Source of the DNA: JBBRHQ01 sp963725315
GTDB taxonomy: Bacteria > Actinomycetota > Thermoleophilia > Solirubrobacterales > 70-9
DNA: 64,000 nucleotides
Reading direction: 5' to 3'
Assembly: GCA_963725315.1 (NCBI GenBank)
Contig: CAVRYA010000010.1
Coordinates: 124,001 to 188,000, forward strand
Notes under the pieces: generated by a model
Seen by the model: the letters and a program-made list of their open reading frames with translations, nothing else
What the model was told of the DNA's origin: nothing
Databases searched by the model: none
Shown here: positions 1-8,360 of the stretch, in pieces
Numbering within the stretch: position 1 is the stretch's first letter
How the letters are laid out: each line of letters opens with the position of its first letter
Position numbers and translations under genes: made by a program

Positions 1-12
1 GGGCGCTCAGAG

Positions 13-255
13 CTACTGCTGGTAGTGCTCGACCGTGTCCGGGGCGCGGCGGCTTGCCTCTTCGGGGTCGAAGCCGTACTGGCGCAGGGAGCGGCGCTGG
101 CGGAGGAAGTCCCAGGCCTGGTCGAGCTGGACCTTGACCGCCTCGAGGCGGGCGTGCTCCTCCTTGGTGAGGCCCTCGCCCTCGTGGGCGTTGAGGAGGT
201 GCTCCTCCTCCTTGACGAGCTCATCGATGCGGTTCAGCACCCGCTGGTCATCCAT
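13..255 (-). CDS. DUF2630 family protein
   Basis: An 80-residue, highly charged, mostly helical protein with no signal peptide or membrane segment. The order of motifs (MDDQxxLxRIDELVxEE near the start, then LTKEEHARLEAVKVQLDQAWDFLRQRR, ending in a short acidic tail) is the pattern of the actinobacterial DUF2630 family, whose function is unknown. The start codon overlaps the end of the upstream ion-channel gene by 8 bases, so the two are probably translated together. The length is normal for the family. Confidence 0.8.
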   Translation of the reverse strand: MDDQRVLNRIDELVKEEEHLLNAHEGEGLTKEEHARLEAVKVQLDQAWDFLRQRRSLRQYGFDPEEASRRAPDTVEHYQQ

Positions 256-1159
256 CGCCGCCTACTCTACTTCCCCCGGGCCGGTTGCGGCTGTGGTGGT
301 GGTAGTGCTCGAGCGTGTCCTGGGTCGTCTCCCCCGGGACCTCGAGGCGGTCGCGCAGGGTCGCGGCGAAGTCGTCGATCGCCATCCCCAGCGTCGTCGC
401 CCGCACCTGGAGCGCCAGGGGGCGGCCGTCGGCGCCGGCTTCCTGGACCACCCGGCGCAGGAAGGGGAGCATGTTCGAGAGGGCGTGCTCATCGTCCTCG
501 GCGCGGAACCAGTAGGTGATCGGGAAGTGGATCAGGTCGCGTCGGGCGACGATCAGCTGCTCGGTGTAGGAGGCCAGCATGCGCTCGAGCAGCTCGGGAT
601 CGGATTCGGCGAGCTTCCCGAGCCGATCCTCGGCGATGATCGCGAGGCGCACCTCGTGGGCGAAGGAGTCGCGGCGCGAGATCGCGGCCTGGATCGAGAT
701 CAGCCAGGAGACGCTCGCCGTCAGCAGCCCGAGACCGAACAGCGCCTCCACCGGCGAGAGGATCCGCAGCAGCGAGGCCTGGGGAGAGATGTCGCCGTAG
801 CCGAGGCTGGTGAGGTTGGTCATCGAGATGTAGACGGCGTCGGCGAAGCCCGTGTGGTCAGCCGGGTCGAGTCCGGGGTCGAAGCGGAAGCCGTCGGGCA
901 GATGCGGAAGGAAGATGAACGCCCACCCGAGGATCAGCAGCGCCGCCCAGACGGCGATCACGGCGATGAAGCTGAGCGGCCCGGCGATCGCGTTCGCTGC
1001 CTCCCTGCGATTGGCGATCCGCGCGCACAGGGAGGAGACACCCCTGATGACCAGGCGGCCGACCCGCCCGCGACCGAGCGGATGGAAGAGCATCTCGAAG
1101 ATGTCGCGCAGGGTGATCGCGATCAGGGCCACCCCCAGCGCTGTCCAGATCACCCCCAT
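248..1159 (-). CDS. Two-transmembrane-type potassium channel family protein
   Basis: 303 residues. A first hydrophobic helix lies at about 4-22 and a second at 61-84. A pore loop with the K+ selectivity filter TSLGYGD is at 117-123, and a further helix is at 137-157. The C-terminal ~140 residues are soluble and charged, ending in a His-rich segment. This is the pfam Ion_trans_2 pattern for a K+-selective pore that would work as an oligomer in the inner membrane. The start at MGVIWTAL was preferred over a longer in-frame extension because the upstream residues are Arg/Gly-rich and not membrane-like. The ligand or trigger for gating cannot be read from the sequence. Confidence 0.8.
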   Translation of the reverse strand: MGVIWTALGVALIAITLRDIFEMLFHPLGRGRVGRLVIRGVSSLCARIANRREAANAIAGPLSFIAVIAVWAALLILGWAFIFLPHLPDGFRFDPGLDPADHTGFADAVYISMTNLTSLGYGDISPQASLLRILSPVEALFGLGLLTASVSWLISIQAAISRRDSFAHEVRLAIIAEDRLGKLAESDPELLERMLASYTEQLIVARRDLIHFPITYWFRAEDDEHALSNMLPFLRRVVQEAGADGRPLALQVRATTLGMAIDDFAATLRDRLEVPGETTQDTLEHYHHHSRNRPGGSRVGGDG

Positions 1160-1228
1160 GGTGACGCGACGATATCCATGTGAAAGACTGTGCGGCGGCG
1201 TTCTTGGCAGCAAGGGAAAGGGAGAACT

Positions 1229-3710
1229 GTGAAGCGCTGGCTTTCGTCGTTCATCGCCTCGGCCATCGTCCTCGTCGCAATGCCCGCGGCCGCCGCGGCC
1301 CACTGGGGTGGGGACCATGGCAACGACAAGCAGGACATCGCCCGCTACATCCTGCCGCCGGGCAACTACGGCGGCCTCCCGTTCACGACGAACTCGACCG
1401 ACCAGCTGCCGCTCTACTCGGGCCTGACGCCGCTGCGCGACAACGTCAGCCGCGACGACATCAACAGGCTCTTCCTGCCCGAGGACTTCCAGCCGATCGG
1501 GCCGACGCACGAGGAGGCGACCGGGCGTCCCGGCCTTCGCGCTGATCTACGACTCCTACGGGATCCCCCACATCTACGGTCAGACCCGCGCCGACGTCGC
1601 CTTCGGCGCCGGCTGGGCGACCGCGCGCGACCGCAGCCTGCTGCTGCAGCTCGGCCGCGGGCCCGGCCCGCGTCGCGGTGGCCGACGTCCCCAACATCGA
1701 CGCCTTCCGCCTGGTCACCAGCGGGCAGATCGTTCGTGCCCAGCGCCGACACCGAGGCGCCTGGTCACCGCGCAGCAGAAGCTGCTCGTCCAGACCTACG
1801 GCGCCAAGGGTCAGCAGATCCTCGACGACGCCCAGGCCTACGCCGACGGCATCAACGCCTACTGGAACGCCGCCAACAACATCAACCAGCCCCCGGCGAC
1901 CGTCAACGACGTGCATCGCGGTCACCGCCTTCATCGGCTCGATCTTCGGCGCCGGCGGCGGCGGCGAGGCCGCCAACGCCGACCTGCTCGCGAAGCTGCA
2001 GCAATCGCTCGGCCCGGCCAAGGGCTACAAGGCCTGGGACGACGTGATGCTCGCCGACGACCCCGAGGCGCCGACCACGATCAACCGGCGCTTCAACTAC
2101 CCGGTCTTCACCGGCGGCTCGGTGACGGGCTCGGTGGTGATCGACCCCGGCTCGGTCGCAGAGCATCGATCCGACGCGTGCCGCAGGCCCAGGCGGCAGC
2201 GGCGCCGGCCCGCGCGCGCAGGCCTCGAACTTCCTGGTCACGGCTCCCTGGCGCTCGGCCATCGGGCAACTCGCTCGCCGTGATGGGGCCGCAGCTCGGC
2301 TACTACTACCCCGAGATCGTTCAGCAGATGGACCTGCACGGGCCCGGGCATCAACGCCCAGGGCGCGGCCGTGCCGGGGCTCGCCATGTACATCCTGATC
2401 GGGCGCACCAAGGACTACGCCTGGAGCCTCACCTCGGCCGGCCACGACGTCCGTGACGTCTACGCCGAGCAGCTCTGCGAGCCCGACGGCTCGACCCCGA
2501 CGCGCGACCTCGGACCACTACCTCTTCAACGGGCAGTGCCGCGCCTTCGACGATCTTCAACGCCGGCACTGCTGAACGGCACGCCGGTCATCTACAACGT
2601 CTCGGTCCACGGCAACGATGTTCGCGACCGCGACCATCGACGGCAAGCCCTACGCGCTCGTCTCGCCGCCGCTCGACCTTCGGCCGCGACGCGCTCAACC
2701 TGGGCGCGCTGAAGGACATGACCGAGGGCAAGGCCAGCACGCCGCAGCGCTTCTGGGACGCGGCGAACGAGTTCGGCTTCACCTTCAACTGGGCCTACGT
2801 CTCGCGCGCAGGCGACGGCCTACTTCTCGCTCCGGCTTCCTGCCCCGGCGCGCCCGCGGCCTCGACCGCCGCCTGCCGACACTCGGCACCGGCGACTACG
2901 AGTGGCAGGGCTATCCTGAGCGAGGACGAGCACCCGCACGACGTCTTCGGGCCGGGCGGGCTGCTGCTCAACTGGAACAACCAGTCGGCGCCGGGTTTCA
3001 TGCACGGCGACGACGAGCCCTACGGCTCCGTGCACCGGGTCGAGCTGTTCGACAAGTGGCCGCGCCGGGCCCAGATCACCGACAACGTCGGGATCATGAA
3101 CCGCGCCGCCACCGAGGACGTGCGCTCGCCGGTCTGGCCGGTCGTCAGCCAGGTCCTGCACGGCGGACCGGCGCCCGAGCGCCCGCGACCAGCAGGTCGT
3201 CGACATCCTCGACGACTGGGTCGGCCGCGACGCGCCGCGCCTCGACGCCGACGGCGACAGCCTCTACGACGAGCCGGGCCCGGCGATCATGGACGCCGCC
3301 TGGCGGCCGATCGCCGACGCGGTGATGTCGCCGGTGTTCCGGCAGCCTGCTCGGCGACCTCAACAACGTCCGCGGCCTCGGCGGCCTCTCGGGCGAGTCC
3401 TACGTCGACAAGGACCTGCGCACGCTGCTCGGCGACCGGGTGCGAGGGCCGCTTCAACCTCAGCTACTGCGGCAACGGCTCGCTCGCGGCGTGCCGCGAC
3501 ATCGCTGTGGGCGGCGGTCCACTCCGCGGCCGACGGCCTGGCGGCGCAGTTCGGGACGTCCGACCCGACGAAGTGGCTGACGACCGCGTCGACCACGGGG
3601 TTCGCCCCCGGCCTGCTGCCCGAACACGGTTCCCGACCACCAACCGCCCGACCTTCCAGCAGGTGCTGGAGTTCCAGAACCCCTGGAACCACTGGGGCTG
3701 GGGCCACTGA
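1229..3710 (+). pseudogene. Penicillin acylase family protein, broken by about 22 single-base +1 shifts
   Basis: Read through its frame changes, this locus encodes a secreted Ntn-hydrolase of the penicillin acylase family. It starts at GTG 1229 behind AAGGGAGA with a signal peptide (VKRWLSSF...PAAAAAHW). The family pattern follows: GIPHIYGQTRADVAFGAGW, the ASN segment expected to supply the catalytic Ser (codon 2225-2227), HGPGINAQGA, and YAWSLTSAG. It ends NPWNHWGWGH. The frame moves by +1 near 1524, 1660, 1732, 1760, 1914, 2164, 2265, 2346, 2512, 2555, 2571, 2618, 2680, 2818, 2832, 2915, 3177, 3339, 3442, 3501, 3621 and 3634. Removing 22 bases leaves exactly 820 codons, a normal family length. 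No net deletion and no in-frame stop was seen. It is either a fresh pseudogene or local sequence error. Confidence 0.75.
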
Positions 3711-3741
3711 GAGGCGCAGAGGTCGCGAACCGGCTGGGCGC

Positions 3742-4269
3742 CTAGCCCAGCGAAAGCCCGGCCCGCGCCAGGGCGTCGCGGATCTGCTCGATCGTCTTCG
3801 GCCCGACGCCGCTGATCGAGCGCAGGGTCTGCTCGTCGCTGCTCGCGAGCTGCTCGAGGTGCCAGTAGCCGGCGTCGATCAGCGCCTTGCTCTGGGCGAA
3901 GGGCAGCCCCGCCTGGCGGATGTCGGACTCCACCCACCGACGCCGCCACTCGGCCGATCCGATCGGGACCGCAACGTCATCCTCGGGAGGGCGCTCGACC
4001 AGGATCCAGCTCAACCGCGGGTCGTCGCGGTCCTCGACATGGGCCCAGCGCTCGAGGTCGCGAAGGCCCCGGAGGACCCTCGCGTAACAGCTCTGCTCTG
4101 CGTCTTGCCCCGGCGTGCCGCCGTGGTAGTGGAACTCCTCGGTGCCGATGTGCCCCGGGCTCGGCCAGGCACCGGCCTCGATCGTCACAGGCGTATCGAG
4201 GATCTCCTTGCCACAGTAGTCGCAGAAGGTCATCTTCGTCACCGCCGGCTCCGGAAATGGCGTACCCAT
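3742..4269 (-). CDS. Zinc-finger and helix-hairpin-helix hypothetical protein
   Basis: 175 residues. The N-terminus has a CDYCGKEIL Cys pair, with further His and Cys (HYHGG, SCYAR) that could complete a metal site. The middle is unassigned. The C-terminal ~55 residues read LIDAGYWHLEQLASSDEQTL, followed by ISGVGPKTIEQIRDAL, a clear helix-hairpin-helix unit of the kind that binds DNA backbone or mediates protein contacts. A nucleic-acid role is plausible but inferred only from the fold. It is convergent with the broken acylase gene. Confidence 0.6.
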   Translation of the reverse strand: MGTPFPEPAVTKMTFCDYCGKEILDTPVTIEAGAWPSPGHIGTEEFHYHGGTPGQDAEQSCYARVLRGLRDLERWAHVEDRDDPRLSWILVERPPEDDVAVPIGSAEWRRRWVESDIRQAGLPFAQSKALIDAGYWHLEQLASSDEQTLRSISGVGPKTIEQIRDALARAGLSLG

Positions 4270-4357
4270 CGTCCTCCGCCTTCAAACCCGAGCCGGATGG
4301 TCCACATTTCCGACCCGACGTAGGAGTAGGGCCCCCTGACGCGGGTAGCTGCCCCCC

Positions 4358-4597
4358 ATGCAAGTGTTCGATGTCTGGATCCGCGAGGAGCTCGACGATC
4401 TGAAGTCAGCCAAGCTCAAGGCCGCGGGGATGCCACTCCAAGCCGATCAGTCGGCAGACACGGCTTTGAGGAAGCTGGAGCGCTTGACGACGATCGTGCG
4501 GGTCACGGCGCAGAGCGAAGCGATGGCTCGCGCGCAGGTTGCCGCAGTACTGGGGACGACCGGCGAGAACCTTCGCGCCTATCCCGCCCCCGCCTAG
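4358..4597 (+). CDS. Small hypothetical protein
   Basis: 79 residues, mostly helical, with no signal peptide, membrane segment or known motif. Charged N-terminal half (FDVWIREELDDLKSAKLKAAG) and a C-terminal half rich in Ala/Arg/Thr. No strong Shine-Dalgarno is seen before the ATG. Codon use is like its neighbours, with GC-rich third positions. I do not recognise a family, and the call rests on coding character and position alone. Confidence 0.4.
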   Translation: MQVFDVWIREELDDLKSAKLKAAGMPLQADQSADTALRKLERLTTIVRVTAQSEAMARAQVAAVLGTTGENLRAYPAPA

Positions 4598-4682
4598 GCG
4601 GCGCGAATCGCGGGGACCAGAAAAGGACGAACCAACTAAAGGTCCCGCGTCGGCGGCCGAGAACCCGGGTAGGAGGTAGCCG

Positions 4683-4931
4683 ATGCCGAGATTCATGGTT
4701 CCAGTCAGATGCTTCGAGGGCGCCATAGACGCGCTGAGCTGCAGCGAGCTGAAGACCGGCCCGCCCCTTCCCCGGGCCGCATTTCCCGGCAGCGCCGCCG
4801 TCGCCTACCCGGTGTTCATAGAGGCCGGAAGCAAGCGGGAGGCAGGACGAAGGGTCCGGGCAGTGCTGCCGCTCGACGGCTACGAAGTCGCCGATCCGGA
4901 GCGGCTGCCCCGGGCGAGCGCGACCCTCTAG
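4683..4931 (+). CDS. Small hypothetical protein
   Basis: 82 residues beginning MPRFMVPVRCFEGAID. A strong ribosome binding site (TAGGAGGTAG) sits six to eight bases before the ATG and is the best support that the gene is real. The sequence alternates short hydrophobic strands with charged turns (AAVAYPVFIEAGSKREAGRR, VLPLDGYEVADPERL), suggesting a small alpha/beta protein. No family recognised. Two short hairpins follow the stop codon. Confidence 0.5.
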   Translation: MPRFMVPVRCFEGAIDALSCSELKTGPPLPRAAFPGSAAVAYPVFIEAGSKREAGRRVRAVLPLDGYEVADPERLPRASATL

Positions 4932-4966
4932 GCCCTCCTCCGGGCCCCTTTCACCCGTATTCGGGT
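4931..4966 (+). terminator. Two short hairpins behind the 82-residue gene
   Basis: GGCCC-TCCTCC-GGGCC (4931-4946) is followed by CCTTTC, and a second stem ACCCG-TATT-CGGGT lies at 4953-4966. Together they could end transcription ahead of the separately promoted FG-GAP gene. The T-run is weak, so this is a modest call. Confidence 0.35.
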
Positions 4967-4998
4967 CCATTTGGCGCTCCCAGGCCCAAACCAGCGCG

Positions 4999-5004
4999 TA
5001 TAGT
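4999..5004 (+). promoter_or_regulatory. Leaderless-type -10 box TATAGT
   Basis: TATAGT lies six bases before ATG 5011. In actinobacteria a TANNNT at this distance places the transcript start at or next to the A of the start codon, giving a leaderless mRNA. No Shine-Dalgarno precedes this ATG, which fits. Confidence 0.5.
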
Positions 5005-5010
5005 CGGTGA

Positions 5011-6273
5011 ATGTCTCGGATCGCGGGGGGACTGTTGCTGGCAGCGGTTTGCCTGTGCCTGCTGCCGGCTGGCAGCGCCGGTGCGGCGGTCAGCTTCGGC
5101 AAGACCTCGCTGAGCGCCGGGGGGACGCCGCTCAGCGTCGCCGTCGGCAACCTCGACGGCAAGAAGGGCCCCGACCTGGTCACGGGTCTCTACGAGAACG
5201 CCGTATCGGTACGGCTCAACCGCGGCAACGGAACCTTCCGTGCGGCGAAGCTCTACCCGACCGGGTGTCCAGTCTTCCAGGTCGAGCTCGGCGACGTGAC
5301 GAGCAACGGGAGCGACCTCAAGCAGGACGGCAAGCTCGACGCCGCGGTGCTCTGCGTCAGCTTTTCCGGCGACCTCAAGCAGATGGGCCGCCTGCGCGGC
5401 AACGGCAACGGCGGCTTCGGGCCGATCGTGCTCAGCCCCGGCCTCAACCCCGGCGCCTTCTGGAACAACCAGCAGCCCCAGACCTTCACCCTGGCCCGGA
5501 TGCGCAAGTCCGGGCCGCCGGTGCTGATCCTGCCGCGGGGAGGCTCGAGGCTCGGCCCTCCGCCCTTCTACGTCCGCGAGTACTACTTCGAGCTCTGCGC
5601 CAGCTATGGCTGGGCCACTCCGAACTGCCTCTCCTACACAAGCGGGAAGTGGCCGAGCATCGCCGGCCCGCTCGTCTCGGACGACATCAGCGGCGGCGGC
5701 CACGAGGAGGTGCTGACCACCGGCGGGAAGAAGGGCCTGCTGGTCTTCGGCACCGACCCGGGGCACTGGGCGGTGTCGACGCGCGACTTCGGGCCGACTC
5801 CGCCGACTACCGAATTCGTCGCGATCGCCACCGGCGACCTCGGCTCCGACGGCCACCCCGACATCATCACCGCCGCCGGCACCTCGGGCGCCTCCCCGGG
5901 CCGCTCCCCGGCCGGACGGGTGAGCGTGCTGAAGGGAACCTCGGCCGGGGTCGCCAACCGCGCCGCGAAGACCTTCAAGTCGGCCGCCGGCGTGATCAGC
6001 GTCGCCGTGGGCGACTTCGACCGCGACGGCAAGCGGGACCTGATCGGCACCCGCTGGATCTACAACGGCACCAAGGCGACCGCCGCGGCCTTCGTGCAGC
6101 GCGGCAACGGCGCCGAGAAGCTGCGCTCGCCGAAGCTGATACCGCTGGCGACCACCAACTCCTTCAGCAGGGCGCCGATCCGCGTCGCCAAGCTCAACTC
6201 GGGCGGTGGACCCGACGCGGTGGCGATCGCCGACGGCAAGCTGCAGGTCTTGCTCAACCGGGCCAGCCCCTAG
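5011..6273 (+). CDS. Secreted FG-GAP/VCBS repeat protein
   Basis: 420 residues with a Sec signal peptide (MSRIAGGLLLAAVCLCLLPAGSAGA, cleavage near 25-27). The mature part has repeated blade-like units: SVAVGNLDGKKGPDLVTG, then AIATGDLGSDGHPDIITAAG and VAVGDFDRDGKRDLIGT. The D-x-(D/N)-x-(D/G)-x-x-D Ca2+-binding loops are typical of FG-GAP/VCBS beta-propellers. About six to seven blades fit the length. A Cys-containing insertion in the middle (YYFELCASYGWATPNC) may be a disulfide loop. No catalytic domain, anchor or sorting signal is seen, so it is probably an extracellular binding or structural protein. It has its own likely promoter. Confidence 0.75.
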   Translation: MSRIAGGLLLAAVCLCLLPAGSAGAAVSFGKTSLSAGGTPLSVAVGNLDGKKGPDLVTGLYENAVSVRLNRGNGTFRAAKLYPTGCPVFQVELGDVTSNGSDLKQDGKLDAAVLCVSFSGDLKQMGRLRGNGNGGFGPIVLSPGLNPGAFWNNQQPQTFTLARMRKSGPPVLILPRGGSRLGPPPFYVREYYFELCASYGWATPNCLSYTSGKWPSIAGPLVSDDISGGGHEEVLTTGGKKGLLVFGTDPGHWAVSTRDFGPTPPTTEFVAIATGDLGSDGHPDIITAAGTSGASPGRSPAGRVSVLKGTSAGVANRAAKTFKSAAGVISVAVGDFDRDGKRDLIGTRWIYNGTKATAAAFVQRGNGAEKLRSPKLIPLATTNSFSRAPIRVAKLNSGGGPDAVAIADGKLQVLLNRASP

Positions 6274-6379
6274 CTCCTAGCTGACGCCTACCAAGAGAAT
6301 CGACAGCCACGTCGACGCTGTCAGCGCGACCAGGGCGAGCGTCCAGTCTGTCAATGCGTGGTCTCGAAGACTTCATGGC

Positions 6380-6610
6380 CTACTCCGAGAGCCCGGCGGC
6401 GGCGATCTCGACGCTGTAGTCGGGGAAAGCGTCAAAGAGGCTCTTCCACCAGCGACGCACTCCCTCGTGACCGTGGTAACCCCCCTCGATGGAGACGAGA
6501 CGCGGCATCGCTTCGACCGCTTCGTCCATCAGCCCCAGGAACGCCTCGAGGTCCCGCCGGTTGACGGCAAGGTTGGCCCGACGAAGGGCGTCGAGGTTCT
6601 CCTGCGACAT
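6380..6610 (-). CDS. SnoaL-like (NTF2 fold) protein, internally shortened
   Basis: 76 residues. The first ~65 match the N-terminal half of actinobacterial SnoaL-like proteins: MSQENLDALRRANLAVNRRD, then GGYHGHEGVRRWWKSLFDAFPDY. The last seven (AAAGLSE) match the usual extreme C-terminus of the same family. Roughly 50-60 residues that normally form the second half of the cone-shaped sheet are missing in frame. It is unlikely to fold as a normal NTF2 barrel. It starts four bases after the stop of a second, also damaged, SnoaL-like gene. Confidence 0.5.
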   Translation of the reverse strand: MSQENLDALRRANLAVNRRDLEAFLGLMDEAVEAMPRLVSIEGGYHGHEGVRRWWKSLFDAFPDYSVEIAAAGLSE

Positions 6611-6613
6611 CGC

Positions 6614-7028
6614 CTACTCCGAGATCCCGACGGCTTCGAGGGCCTTGGCTCTGTCGGAATCCAAGGCGCCATCCACGCGCAAGATCCGGCCCTCGCGGAA
6701 CGTGTACCGGACCACGCTCCACTCCTCCAGCTTGATGCCGCTTGCCGCACCCTCGCCAAAGACGCGAGCGACGATCAGGACCTGATGGCGTGAGGTGCGT
6801 CTCGACCTCTGGATCGTCGAGGACCGGGACGAGGGCAAAGTCGCCGCGATTCAACAAGAGGAAGGCAATTCGCGCAAGCTGTTCGAGCATGGACCTCCGC
6901 GCCCGGGACCCCGGCGGAAGGCGCATGACCCAGCGCATCGCCCCCCGTGCCATCCTCGGCCAGCGAACACCGACCCGCTCCACCATCGTGCGCTGCGCCT
7001 CGACTCTGTCATCAACAACCTGCGACAT
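6614..7028 (-). pseudogene. SnoaL-like protein, central deletion with frame change
   Basis: The N-terminal part reads MSQVVDDRVEAQRTMVERVG and then NRGDFALVPVLDDPEVETHL in one frame. The C-terminal part reads QVLIVARVFGEG, ASGIKLEEWSVVRYTFREGR and ALEAVGISE in another. These are the two ends of a polyketide-cyclase/SnoaL-like family protein. About 50 middle residues (the usual YRGHEG...W segment) are absent, and the frame shifts at the junction near 6780. Family members of ~150-160 residues are typical. Without the middle it should be non-functional unless the sequence is wrong here. Confidence 0.55.
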
Positions 7029-7110
7029 CGCCTGCCCAGTATCTCGCGCCGCCCCTGACCTGGAAGCCACCGTGGCCGACCACGATCCGATCACCCGGCC
7101 TTGACCTTGG

Positions 7111-7509
7111 CTATCGACCGCGCCCTCGCCCGAGGCCAAGCAGTGCAAGAACTGGCCGGGAGACAGCCGCAACCCACGGTGATCCGGTCGAAGGTGTCAA
7201 GGTGACGCCGCTTACGGCCCCGTCGGCGCCGCGGGTAAGGGCGGCCCCGTCGAGTTCGACCGAGACGATCCTGCCGTTCTTGTGCACCCCAGGAACCTTG
7301 AGGGTCTTACCGGGGCGCTTCAGTTGACCGGAGGCGACCGCTCTGTTGAAGCCGCGCCAGTGACGGGCCTGGAGGGCTGGAGGAACGACCAGATCGAGGG
7401 TCTGACCAACGGCCTCCTCCGAGGAGTAGCCGAAGACGCTCACACATGAACTTTCCCAGCGACGGATGACTCCCTCTCGGTCGGTGACGAGTCCTTGATG
7501 AGTGTCCAT
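7111..7509 (-). CDS. Single PAS-domain protein
   Basis: 132 residues made almost entirely of one PAS domain: LVTDREGVIRRWESSCVSVF, GYSSEEAVGQTLDLVVPP, then PGVHKNGRIVSVELDGAALT. PAS domains sense small ligands, redox state or light and pass the signal to a partner. No kinase, GGDEF or helix-turn-helix output domain is attached, so it must act on another protein or be a fragment. The last ~25 residues are low-complexity (Leu/Gly/Arg). The start ATG is in a normal position for the family. Confidence 0.6.
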   Translation of the reverse strand: MDTHQGLVTDREGVIRRWESSCVSVFGYSSEEAVGQTLDLVVPPALQARHWRGFNRAVASGQLKRPGKTLKVPGVHKNGRIVSVELDGAALTRGADGAVSGVTLTPSTGSPWVAAVSRPVLALLGLGRGRGR

Positions 7510-7608
7510 GCCTCGACCCTATCCGCAGCCCGTCAGCCGCCGCAAGGCCGCGTAGCGAGAGGGTCTGGGGCGACTGCTGGGGACCGAGTCCATCCGCCCC
7601 TAGACGCA

Positions 7609-7630
7609 GAAAACCCCGCCGTAGCGGGGC
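7609..7630 (-). terminator. Rho-independent terminator after tRNA-Gly
   Basis: On the minus strand CCCCGC-TACG-GCGGGG is followed by TTTTCT, ten or so bases beyond the 3' end of the tRNA. This is a classic intrinsic terminator. Confidence 0.75.
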
Positions 7631-7640
7631 GTTGCTGCGA

Positions 7641-7714
7641 AGCGGCTGATGGGATTCGAACCCACGACCTTCTGCATGGCAAGCAGACGCTCTAGCCAAC
7701 TGAGCTACAGCCGC
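7641..7714 (-). tRNA. tRNA-Gly (anticodon GCC)
   Basis: Minus-strand cloverleaf of 74 nt with a 7-bp acceptor stem GCGGCTG/CAGCCGC, a D-arm with AGCTCAGTTGG, and anticodon stem TCTGC/GCAGA around loop TTGCCAT (anticodon GCC). The T-arm is GTGGG-TTCGAAT-CCCAT. The discriminator base is U, usual for glycine. The CCA end is not encoded. A terminator follows. Confidence 0.95.
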
Positions 7715-7740
7715 GCTGAGGGCGGGGATTATATCCGCGG

Positions 7741-8244
7741 CTAGGTGTCCAGCTCGGCGAGCAGGTCGTGCAGGTCGAGCGGCGCGGTGAACATCTCCAC
7801 GCCCTCCCCGCCCTCGCCGCGGGGCCACTCCTCTTGGGGGCGGTCCCAGTAGAGCTCCACCCCATTGCCGTCGGGGTCCTCGAGGTAGAGCGCTTCGCTG
7901 ACCCCGTGGTCGGAGGCGCCGGTCAGCGGAATGCCAGCCTCCTTCACCCGGCGCAGGGCGTCGGCCAGCGCCCAACGGGTCGGGTAGAGGATCGCGGAGT
8001 GGAAGAGGCCGGTCGTACCCGGCGGAGGCGGCGGGCCGCCCTTCGACTGCCAGGAGTTGAGCCCGATGTGATGGTGGTAGCCGCCGGCGGAGACGAATGC
8101 GGCGTCGGGGCCCCAGCGCTGCTGCAGCTCGAGGCCGAGGACGCCGACGTAGAAATCGAGGGCGCGATCGACGTCTGAGACCTTGAGGTGGACGTGGCCG
8201 ATGCGGACGCCGGGGTCGATCGGGGCGGGCGATGCGGACTCCAT
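7741..8244 (-). CDS. VOC family (glyoxalase/dioxygenase fold) protein
   Basis: 167 residues with the vicinal-oxygen-chelate pattern: IGHVHLKVSDVDRALDFYVG, LGLELQQRWGPDAAFVSAGG, YHHHIGLNSWQSKGG, then DHGVSEALYLEDPDGNGVEL. Candidate metal ligands are His in GHVHL, His in the YHHH block or near FHSAIL, and Glu in VELYW. This resembles catechol-2,3-dioxygenase-like (CatE) proteins. The exact reaction cannot be told from sequence. A 20-bp palindrome lies about 60 bases upstream and may be an operator. Confidence 0.8.
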   Translation of the reverse strand: MESASPAPIDPGVRIGHVHLKVSDVDRALDFYVGVLGLELQQRWGPDAAFVSAGGYHHHIGLNSWQSKGGPPPPPGTTGLFHSAILYPTRWALADALRRVKEAGIPLTGASDHGVSEALYLEDPDGNGVELYWDRPQEEWPRGEGGEGVEMFTAPLDLHDLLAELDT

Positions 8245-8302
8245 GGGCGAAGTGAATCAGATGCCGTCGTGCGCAGCCGGTAACGGGAAGGGGGCCATTT
8301 GC

Positions 8303-8322
8303 AGACCATGCTCAAATGGTCT
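8303..8322. promoter_or_regulatory. Palindrome upstream of the VOC gene
   Basis: AGACCAT-GCTCAA-ATGGTCT is a perfect 7-bp inverted repeat with a six-base spacer, about 60 bases before the VOC gene start. An overlapping CCATTTG/CAAATGG repeat begins at 8295. The shape suits a dimeric repressor. No adjacent regulator gene is present. Confidence 0.4.
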
Positions 8323-8360
8323 CCATGGAGTCAATACCCACCCCACCTGGCGCTGCCCGC

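Noticed and set aside
7641..7714. tRNA-Gly as an integration site
   Set aside because: No duplicate of the tRNA 3' end or integrase gene was found nearby.
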